In this document: positions 1 to 5,934 of the stretch, piece by piece
How positions within the stretch are numbered: position 1 is the stretch's first letter
How the letters are laid out: each line of letters begins with the position of its first letter
Origin: Saprospiraceae bacterium
GTDB lineage: Bacteria > Bacteroidota > Bacteroidia > Chitinophagales > Saprospiraceae
Direction of reading: 5' to 3'
NCBI GenBank assembly: GCA_027031145.1
Contig: JALVEG010000639.1
Location: 1-19,909, forward strand
DNA length: 19,909 nucleotides
Notes under the pieces: generated by a model
Database searches by the model: none
What the model saw: the letters and a program-made list of their open reading frames with translations, nothing else
Told to the model about the DNA's origin: nothing
Program-made: the position numbers and the translations under genes

Positions 1-321
1 CAAAACCATTGTAATTATCAAGATCAAGGAGGTTAGATAATTGGGCACCGCTTCCGTTATCCATAAAATAATTGCAGCCACAAATATTGCCAACATGGCA
101 TAGTTTGCTCTGGAAAATCCTTCCGGCCCAAGTTCACCAAGACGCTTCAATGCGGATTTGCTTAATCCCTGCATATCAATATTTGATAAAAAGGGAATAT
201 CTACAAACCAATATAACAATATAAAAGCGATTATGGCAATAGGCCCTCCGACCAAAGCCATAAATTTTTCAAAACCGGATTTTTCTCTTACCGGAAGCCT
301 CTCGACTTTGTAATTGTTCAT
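1..321 (-). CDS. SLC13/DASS-family anion transporter (N-terminal part, runs off window)
   Basis: This is the first ~107 codons of a membrane protein; the 3' part lies beyond position 1. A short charged N-terminus (MNNYKVERLPVREKSGFEKF) is followed by a hydrophobic segment and a loop. A second hydrophobic segment then contains WITEAVPNYLTSLI. The W-[IV]-TEA-[IV]-P motif is the hallmark near the start of divalent-anion:Na+ symporters (SLC13/DASS). The family carries dicarboxylates, sulfate or, in the yeast Pho87/90/91 branch, phosphate, so the substrate cannot be read from this piece. I chose the ATG at 321; a TTG at 363 in the same frame would overlap the upstream CYTH gene. It lies 26 bp downstream of the CYTH gene on the same strand and is probably co-transcribed with it. 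A phosphate substrate would fit the neighbourhood but is only inference. Confidence 0.8.
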   Translation of the reverse strand, partial: MNNYKVERLPVREKSGFEKFMALVGGPIAIIAFILLYWFVDIPFLSNIDMQGLSKSALKRLGELGPEGFSRANYAMLAIFVAAIILWITEAVPNYLTSLILIITMVL

Positions 322-347
322 ATCGAGAGGATCAAATTCTTTATGTT

Positions 348-827
348 TTATTTCTTTTTCCAATTTTTATATGGATTTTTCATCAGCATGGCATTATAAT
401 ATTTCACATCACCTGTAACCTCTTCACCAAGCCAATCAGGTTTTTCAAAAATATCTTCTTCAGATTCAAGTTCAACTTCGGCAACTGTCAAGCCTTCATT
501 ATCACCGTGAAATTCATCTATTTCATAGATATATCCCTTGTATTTGACATAATACCTGGTTTTATCAATTGTACCGGGTTCACAGATTTTCAACAGGTCT
601 TCAGCATCCTTGACGCTTATTTCTTTTTCCCATTCATATCTGCTCATTCCAGATTTATCACCAATCCCTTTAATCGTTAAATAGCCTTTATCTCCTTTAA
701 TCCTGACTCTCACGGCTCTTTCGGGAACCGATGACAAATATCCCTGAACTATTCTTTTTGATTTGTTGATACATTTTTTAAAATCATCATTTTTTACTAA
801 AAACTTTCTTTCAATTTCTTTTCCCAT
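348..827 (-). CDS. CYTH-domain triphosphate tunnel metalloenzyme (likely tripolyphosphatase)
   Basis: This 159-residue protein has the CYTH/TTM signature ExExK at residues 4-8 (EIERK). The other tunnel residues follow: R40 and R42 in RVRIKG, K53 in TIKG, the charged strand RYEWEKE at ~63-69, R91 in TRYYV, EIDEF at ~102-106, and the metal-binding EVELE at 117-121. Small bacterial relatives such as Nitrosomonas NeuTTM and Clostridium thermocellum CthTTM hydrolyse tripolyphosphate or other triphosphates in the cytoplasm; the substrate here is inferred. The frame is open upstream to 950, but those 41 codons run through repeat R1 and lack homology. ExExK normally sits at the N-terminus, so the ATG at 827 is the start. 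The putative SLC13 transporter gene follows after 26 bp. Confidence 0.88.
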   Translation of the reverse strand: MGKEIERKFLVKNDDFKKCINKSKRIVQGYLSSVPERAVRVRIKGDKGYLTIKGIGDKSGMSRYEWEKEISVKDAEDLLKICEPGTIDKTRYYVKYKGYIYEIDEFHGDNEGLTVAEVELESEEDIFEKPDWLGEEVTGDVKYYNAMLMKNPYKNWKKK

Positions 828-877
828 TTTATTAACCTTTTTATTAAATATTAATTTGCTAAAAGTATAAATTTTCT

Positions 878-964
878 CTGTCAAATAAATTTGACAGTCC
901 AGATTTTCTTCCATGTCCTGATAAGCGAATGTCTCTGACTTCGCTTTCACGGCACCTTAACATC
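878..964. repeat. 87-bp palindromic repeat, copy R1
   Basis: It opens with a perfect palindromic hairpin (CTGTCAAAT-AA-ATTTGACAG, 878-897), followed by a second inverted repeat AAGCGAA...TTCGCTT at ~923-946. It matches R2 at 1308-1394 in length and layout. The first block is 18/20 identical, and the two differences are paired (C-G at the stem base here, A-T in R2). The second stem also differs in a pairing-preserving way. It lies just upstream of the CYTH gene start. Confidence 0.7.
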
Positions 965-1158
965 TACGTATTTCTTTTCCATATTCTAATCTTTACTCAT
1001 CAGAATTTGTCTGAAACCCTGTTAATCAATCGCTGCCTGTCCAATGAAACAAATGAAATGTTTCACTAGGAGTGGGGTCTTGAGGATAAATTTTATTAAC
1101 TTATAATTTTGACTTTAGTTTCAAATTATCAACCCTTTCCTTTTTTCCACCCCCTTTT

Positions 1159-1174
1159 CCCCCGCCAGCGGGGG
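1159..1174. repeat. GC-rich perfect hairpin
   Basis: CCCCCGC-CA-GCGGGGG forms a 7-bp GC-only stem with a two-base loop in otherwise AT-rich DNA. No T-run follows on either strand, so it is not a clear intrinsic terminator. It may be part of a dispersed Bacteroidota intergenic repeat. Confidence 0.6.
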
Positions 1175-1215
1175 ATTAATTCCGGTTTCAAAAACAACTT
1201 TAATAGTATATCTCA

Positions 1216-1242
1216 ATAAGCAAGTTCTTCATAACTTCGCTT
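1216..1242. repeat. Partial third copy (R3) of the hairpin repeat
   Basis: ATAAGCAAG...AACTTCGCTT matches the second-hairpin part of R1 (ATAAGCGAA...GACTTCGCTT), with similar loop length, but lacks the TGTCAAAT palindrome upstream. Pairing AAGC/GCTT plus AAG/CTT is kept with one bulged C. Confidence 0.45.
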
Positions 1243-1307
1243 CTTCACTTCTAAAATCATAAATCCCTGTTCGGTGTTCGGTATTCAAAACCTCCAAACT
1301 TAATTTT

Positions 1308-1394
1308 ATGTCAAATAAATTTGACATTCCAATTTCCTTACTCGACACTTATAAGTGAGCGTTTCTTTATCTCGCTTCCGAATGCCCCAACATC
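1308..1394. repeat. 87-bp palindromic repeat, copy R2
   Basis: It starts with ATGTCAAAT-AA-ATTTGACAT (1308-1327), then a diverged middle, then AAGTGAG...CTCGCTT, which pairs with one G-T wobble, and ends in CAACATC like R1 (TAACATC). Sequence outside the stems has diverged far more than the stems. A 17-bp direct repeat (TCAAAACNTCCAAACTT) flanks it at 1285 and 1393. Confidence 0.7.
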
Positions 1395-1415
1395 AAAACT
1401 TCCAAACTTTATAAC

Positions 1416-1562
1416 TCATCGCCTACTAGCCCTTTCGCCCAACCTTTCTCTCCAAGTCTCTCCCTCTCTCATTCTCTCCATCCCTCCGTCTCCCAGTCAC
1501 CATCTCGCCTCATCGCCTACTCGCACGTTCACCCACTCGCCCAATCGCCTGCTCTAATTCGC
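1416..1562. repeat. Degenerate octamer tandem array (NNNTCGCC type)
   Basis: About 18 imperfect 8-bp units, e.g. TCATCGCC, TACTAGCC and CTTTCGCC from 1416 and TCATCGCC, TACTCGCA, CGTTCACC, CACTCGCC and CAATCGCC from 1510. Phase slips by two bases near 1504, and the middle units decay to TCTCTCC. The other strand reads GGCGANNN. The array runs into the last codons (L-A-N-stop) of the gene ending at 1554. Confidence 0.65.
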
Positions 1563-2189
1563 CAGTGGCTTATCTATCATTCCTATCACGCGTTTTATCG
1601 CCTGAAGGTAATTAATATTTTCTACTCCTTCCAAGCCAAGATCCTTAATGGTTTTTAAAATATCATCAACTTCTGTGGATTCGGAATTAACGCTAACCAC
1701 TTTTGCGCCATTGATAAGTACATTTGCAAATTCACAGATAGTATCATTTACCATATAACCAAACCTGTGCTTATGAACTTTGACAGCCTGAAGATCAGGA
1801 TGCTCTTTTATCATTTCAAGAAATTCTTCCAGTGTATATTCCTTTTTGTTTAATTCAGGCATACCCACTTGAAATGCGGGAAAAACTTCATTTTCCAGGA
1901 TTTCTTTAGATATTGGAAATTCCGCTTTCATCAAAGGATTCCATTGCTCAAGTCCCTTTACCGTCTGAACATAAGTTTTGATATCCATTTTACCATCACG
2001 TATCTTGGTGTTGTTGATATCATTAGTTTTTGAAACAATATAGATCTCATCTGAATGTCTTTCTTTTACTTTTTCTGGTACAGGTGCGGACAATTCTGCC
2101 ATTTTTTTTGCCGCTTTATCAAAATTTTGCCCGAAAGACCTAAATTCAAATCTGGGTTTTGACTGTTCTCCTATTTTAAGTTTTGTCAT
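1554..2189 (-). CDS. Conserved hypothetical protein, possibly divergent CYTH/TTM-like
   Basis: This is a 211-residue soluble protein with no signal peptide or membrane segment. Its pattern resembles the strand order of the CYTH/triphosphate-tunnel fold. An early charged strand KPRFEFRSFG (~12-21) takes the place of ExExK. Then come EIYIVS and NTKIRDGKMDIKTYV (~59-74, a KxR-type strand), a middle helical part, KVHKHRFGYMVNDTICEFA, and a C-terminal ENINYLQAIKRVIGM. The canonical ExExK is not intact, so it may not hydrolyse triphosphates in the usual way. It is separated by 15 bp from the propeller lipoprotein gene and is the last gene of the phosphate cluster before the repeat gap. The fold call is inference from pattern and context; the gene itself is secure. 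Confidence 0.75.
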   Translation of the reverse strand: MTKLKIGEQSKPRFEFRSFGQNFDKAAKKMAELSAPVPEKVKERHSDEIYIVSKTNDINNTKIRDGKMDIKTYVQTVKGLEQWNPLMKAEFPISKEILENEVFPAFQVGMPELNKKEYTLEEFLEMIKEHPDLQAVKVHKHRFGYMVNDTICEFANVLINGAKVVSVNSESTEVDDILKTIKDLGLEGVENINYLQAIKRVIGMIDKPLAN

Positions 2190-2204
2190 TATTTTTATTT
2201 TTAA

Positions 2205-2948
2205 TTATTTGTATGAATATATTTGCACTTTATTTGCCCCATCAAGGACGATATATATTTGTTTTGTAACATTATCCACTACAATTCCTTCTGCTTTAGT
2301 ATCTGAAATCCTGTAAGAAACAATCTTCTCACCATTTAACTCACATTTACTTATTGTTTTTGATTGATCACTAACTATCCAAAGCACTTGTTCTGTCCTT
2401 TCATAAAAAATACCTGAATAATCAGATGCAAAATCAAGTTCGGTTTGATTCACTATCTTGCCTTTATCATCTACTTCTATCAACAAACCGGGATCTTTTT
2501 CATTCAATACATAAAGATGATTATTATCCGGATTAAAAGTTATTCCTTCTAATCCGCTGTTTTCTGCATTTTCTTCAATATCCAGATGAAATCTTTTCAA
2601 TTCCACGCCATCTGAATTAAGCCTGACTACTTCTCTCAATCTTTCTTCTACCACATAAATATCCCCTGAAACAGGATCGACTGTTATTCCTTCAAGATCA
2701 TTCCCTTTGTAATTCAATTCCCCTACCAAAGCGCCTGTCAAAGTAAGTTTGTATATCATGGAAGTATGATCACTAACCGTATATAAAGCTGTTTTATTTG
2801 AATTGAAGGATAAGCCCGAAGGTTCAGGTATCGCTATCGGGCTTTCCTTTATAAATTGTAAATTTTCAAATTGAACTTTTGTATCCTCTTTCGTACAAGA
2901 GAAAACCGTCAAAAAGAGACCTACTACAAAAAGTTTTTTAATTACCAT
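2205..2948 (-). CDS. Beta-propeller lipoprotein, SdiA-regulated/YjiK-like or phytase-like
   Basis: This 247-residue protein has a lipoprotein signal peptide with lipobox TVFSC, lipid-modified Cys18. The mature end CTKEDT carries a K-E-D stretch like Bacteroidota surface-export signals. The rest is repeated propeller blades with the recurring pattern (D/G)LEGI-x(4-5)-P...LYV: EPSGLSF at ~42, DLEGITVDPVSGDIYVVEE at ~84-102, GLEGITFNPDNNHLYVLNE at ~133, and AEGIVVDNVTKQIYIVLD near the end. This resembles the SdiA-regulated (YjiK) family and the phytase-like esterase families. A phosphoester-releasing role would suit the cluster but is not shown. Its ATG overlaps the end of the lamin-tail gene by 11 bases, suggesting translational coupling. 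Confidence 0.82.
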   Translation of the reverse strand: MVIKKLFVVGLFLTVFSCTKEDTKVQFENLQFIKESPIAIPEPSGLSFNSNKTALYTVSDHTSMIYKLTLTGALVGELNYKGNDLEGITVDPVSGDIYVVEERLREVVRLNSDGVELKRFHLDIEENAENSGLEGITFNPDNNHLYVLNEKDPGLLIEVDDKGKIVNQTELDFASDYSGIFYERTEQVLWIVSDQSKTISKCELNGEKIVSYRISDTKAEGIVVDNVTKQIYIVLDGANKVQIYSYK

Positions 2949-4473
2949 TTGAACTTCCCTTCGATTCTTCTGTTAAAATTGACCATTTTTCAGCTCCGTC
3001 AGGTACTCTGCCTACTAATCCTTCATGTCCGTCAGGCCAATCTTCTTTGAGCAATTGATCAACTATATTACCCGATGCATCAAGCAATGTAATACTTTCT
3101 CCACTACTTGATATTTTAAACAGAGTAGTCGCTCCTCCGTCACAATCCAATGTCCAGAATCCTCCTGCAGGAATTATAGTTCCTCCCGGAATTTCATAAG
3201 CCTCTGAAGGATCTTTATCGTGCAACTTGTATCCTCCCAGATCAATATCTGCATTTGTTCCATTGTACAATTCAATATAATCAGGATCTCCATGCCCTTC
3301 GATTTCATTCAATACCAAAGCTTCCAGTATTACAGGAGGAGCAACGGTATATGAAGGCCATGTTGATAATATATCGTGATCAAATCCTTCTGTTAAAGGA
3401 TAATAACTTTTCTGACCTGACAAATCCTCAGCTCTCATATAATATTTAACAACAGTATTATTTGGTTGTCCCGGGATTTTACCTTCATAAGTGTTACCTC
3501 CAATATTGTTCATAACAATTTTCACCTTATCATCAATTGTTTGATCTCCGGCTACATAATACAATCTCACATCATCTATTCCCGAAGCATCATAGACATC
3601 AATTTTTATAGTTACTGCTTCATCAGCTGCCGGATTCTCCGTTGAAATATTAAAATTGGAAAAAACAGGATATCCGTTTTCCACCACAATTTTCAAAGGA
3701 TCATCCGGTGCTGATTCAGGAAAATAACTTTTCAAACCGGTTTCATCAGCTGCCATTATATAATATTCCAATTCTTCACCTGCCGGAATAACAGGTAATT
3801 TGTATGCATATTCATTTCCTCCGACAGGAACCATGTCCACAAATGAGAATTCACCATCATATTTATAATACAATTTCACATCTCTAACTCCTGACAGGTC
3901 AACAACTATTGCCGATAAAGTATATTGTGTATTGTCATCCAAACTCAATATTGTATCAGCTGTGATCACAGGTGCTGTATTATTATTGCTATTGGGGGCT
4001 CCCGGAGAAGGAATTATCACATCCCAAACAGGTCCTCCGTCTGTTGTACGTCCATAAGCTGTTCCGTCATCCAAAGGAGGCAAATCTATTTGATCAATCA
4101 ATTTCCCTTCAGTATCAACCAATTTAATAGGTTCTCCTTTAGAAGAAATTTTAAAATTTGTGTGAATAACACCTTGGTCATCAACAGTGTTCTCATCATC
4201 AGCTAATATCACCAAATACCCATAAGCATCAACAGAACCAGAAGGAATAACATAATCGGATCCTCCATCTGAAATAGTGTATCCTGATATATCTACAACT
4301 GCATCGGATGCATTGTATAGCTCTACATAATCGGGTGAACCTGTAGAAACCAATTCGTTTAAAAAAATAGGTGAATCCGTACTTGGAAGTGACGGTTCTT
4401 TTAAATCTTCATCTTTCACGCAAGATGAAATCCCTATAAGAACGATAAATAAACTTAAAATTAAATGTTTCAT
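2938..4473 (-). CDS. Surface lipoprotein with two lamin-tail domains flanking two Ig-like modules
   Basis: This 511-residue protein has a lipoprotein signal peptide (lipobox GISSC, Cys18). The mature start CVKDED is acidic in the manner of surface lipoprotein export signals. The first lamin-tail domain is at ~35-160 (FLNELVSTGSPDYVELYN, then ISGYTISD, FKISSKGEPIKLVD, and VWDVIIPSPGAPN). Two similar Ig-like modules follow at ~165-265 and ~270-375, both with the pattern SGVRDVKLYY/SGIDDVRLYY and YYIMAADETG/YYMRAEDLSG. A second lamin-tail domain is at ~383-508 (LVLNEIEGHGDPDYIELYN...FKISSSGESITLLD). Lamin-tail domains in bacteria occur in secreted proteins, often beside nucleases or phosphoesterases; no catalytic domain is visible here. 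The function is unknown; a surface binding or scaffold role within phosphate scavenging is inference from context. Confidence 0.85.
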   Translation of the reverse strand: MKHLILSLFIVLIGISSCVKDEDLKEPSLPSTDSPIFLNELVSTGSPDYVELYNASDAVVDISGYTISDGGSDYVIPSGSVDAYGYLVILADDENTVDDQGVIHTNFKISSKGEPIKLVDTEGKLIDQIDLPPLDDGTAYGRTTDGGPVWDVIIPSPGAPNSNNNTAPVITADTILSLDDNTQYTLSAIVVDLSGVRDVKLYYKYDGEFSFVDMVPVGGNEYAYKLPVIPAGEELEYYIMAADETGLKSYFPESAPDDPLKIVVENGYPVFSNFNISTENPAADEAVTIKIDVYDASGIDDVRLYYVAGDQTIDDKVKIVMNNIGGNTYEGKIPGQPNNTVVKYYMRAEDLSGQKSYYPLTEGFDHDILSTWPSYTVAPPVILEALVLNEIEGHGDPDYIELYNGTNADIDLGGYKLHDKDPSEAYEIPGGTIIPAGGFWTLDCDGGATTLFKISSSGESITLLDASGNIVDQLLKEDWPDGHEGLVGRVPDGAEKWSILTEESKGSSNGN

Positions 4474-4518
4474 TTTTATTATTTTTTTGTTTAAAATTAT
4501 TTATTACCAAATATTATA

Positions 4519-5907
4519 TTAAAAATCCACTTCAATCCTTGCAGATATAAAGCCAAAATCATCTCCGGCTTCTCCGGCAGGAACATTCAGATCTGTAACA
4601 TCTTTATATTTCTTTCCTGATTCATCTTCATAGATGTACAATTTACCTTTACCATTTGCATACCTGTCATGATTGAGATAATTATAATTCAACATCATTT
4701 TTACATTTGAATTTGCATAATAAGTCAATCCCAAAGTATAACTTTCTCCTGCACCTCCAAATACATTTGCATCTTTATCATTTGCATTTACATAACTATA
4801 TCTGAATGCAAGTTCGAGTTCTCCCCAATCATTTTTTCTTGATATTTGTGTAAATTCACCTTCTGCGTTATTATAATTGTATTTTGAACCAAAAATAAGC
4901 CATCCAACCTGAGCATAACCTCCGTCAAAATTTGCTGTATATGCATCATCTATTCCATAAACATTATTCTTCATATACTCGCTTTGGAACATAAAACTGT
5001 TGTAAGCAGCAGCAAATTCGACTCCAAATAAAATCCTGTGATCCACATCACTCATATTGTCAGTATCGATATATTTTTTCCTGTTTATTGAAGTTAATGA
5101 CCTTGTACTAAAGCGGTAACTGTTTATCTCTTCATCACTTGTTTTAGGTGTACGATATGATCCTGCTACTCCGAGGTGAAGAACTTTATGAGGCTTTTGA
5201 ATTGGCATAACAGCAACCCTGCCCGTATACGAAATCCCTTCATCCAAACCATTCTTTTTATTATGTGCTTGAGACAATTCAACTTCTTCAAAACCACCTA
5301 CATCATTAAAATATACTCCTCCGATCGCAAGCCAGTGCTGACCCCATTTTGAAGCAGCCACACCAAGATGTCTGGAAGGTGCAAATTTTGAAGGTAATGA
5401 TCTTTCAATAAAAGTTACATACCTTGAAGAGGTAGTAGTTTCCATAGAAAAAGATTCTTTATAATTTCCTGCTTTGATAAAACCGTTTTTCAGTTTATAC
5501 TTGATAATAGCATCTTTGATCTCAGTAGCTGATCCGGCAAAATCCAGATCGATCTCTCCATACCAATTCTTCCATAAATTAGCCTTAACAGCAAAACGCA
5601 TTCTTCTGATAGTCAATCCGTCTCCGATATCATTGATAGGATTTCCAAAGAATTTTGCTCCGTCAAAATATACTCTGTTGTCAAGCCAGTATTTGAAATC
5701 TTTATCTTTACTTTCAAATACAAGGATTCCGTTTCTTGCTTCTGCATCCAATCCGACTCTTTCTACCTTTACACCGTATTGATTGTATCTGACATCAGAA
5801 GTATCTTTTTTTACATTTGTATCCTGCGAAAACACTGTTGTTGAAAACAACATAACAAACAACAAAATAATATGTTTGTACAATTTTAAATAATGTTTTT
5901 GATTCAT
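4519..5907 (-). CDS. OprO/OprP-type phosphate-selective porin family protein
   Basis: A 462-residue outer-membrane beta-barrel with a signal peptide probably cleaved after TTVFS. Family features of Porin_O_P (OprO/OprP) are visible. RRMRFAVKANLWKNWYGEIDLDFAG (~105-129) comes first. Then follow IKDAIIKYKLKNGFIKAGNYKESFSMETTTSS (~133-164) and repeated amphipathic strands rich in Tyr and Phe. The C-terminus is FISARIEVDF, ending in the aromatic residue typical of outer-membrane barrels. In Pseudomonas these porins pass phosphate or polyphosphate across the outer membrane; Bacteroidota homologues are less studied. It lies 27 bp downstream of the Pit-HTH gene, so the pair could serve outer- and inner-membrane uptake of the same ion. 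Confidence 0.88.
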   Translation of the reverse strand: MNQKHYLKLYKHIILLFVMLFSTTVFSQDTNVKKDTSDVRYNQYGVKVERVGLDAEARNGILVFESKDKDFKYWLDNRVYFDGAKFFGNPINDIGDGLTIRRMRFAVKANLWKNWYGEIDLDFAGSATEIKDAIIKYKLKNGFIKAGNYKESFSMETTTSSRYVTFIERSLPSKFAPSRHLGVAASKWGQHWLAIGGVYFNDVGGFEEVELSQAHNKKNGLDEGISYTGRVAVMPIQKPHKVLHLGVAGSYRTPKTSDEEINSYRFSTRSLTSINRKKYIDTDNMSDVDHRILFGVEFAAAYNSFMFQSEYMKNNVYGIDDAYTANFDGGYAQVGWLIFGSKYNYNNAEGEFTQISRKNDWGELELAFRYSYVNANDKDANVFGGAGESYTLGLTYYANSNVKMMLNYNYLNHDRYANGKGKLYIYEDESGKKYKDVTDLNVPAGEAGDDFGFISARIEVDF

Positions 5908-5934
5908 AGTAAATTAATTTTATTAAGAAATAAG

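Larger units (their letters stand above)
828..1553. other. 726-bp gene-free, repeat-rich intergenic region
   Basis: No convincing gene is present. The region holds two 87-bp hairpin repeats (878-964 and 1308-1394), a partial third copy (1216-1242), and an inverted repeat TGAAACA/TGTTTCA at 1045-1065. It also holds a GC-rich hairpin (1159-1174), a 17-bp near-identical direct repeat (1285-1301 and 1393-1409, one mismatch), and a degenerate octamer array running into the neighbouring gene. The open frame at 1321-1557 (+) is a low-complexity Ser/Pro/Leu/His translation of the repeats. The gap separates the CYTH-SLC13 pair from the upstream phosphate cluster, so the pair may have its own promoter. 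Confidence 0.75.

Noticed and set aside
828..950. Longer 200-residue version of the CYTH protein
   Set aside because: The extra 41 codons pass through repeat R1 and would push ExExK away from its normal N-terminal place.
1321..1557. 78-codon plus-strand open frame
   Set aside because: Low-complexity translation of the octamer array and repeats, with no initiation context and no recognisable domain.
1416..1562. CRISPR array
   Set aside because: Units are 8 bp, degenerate and contiguous, with no unique spacers.
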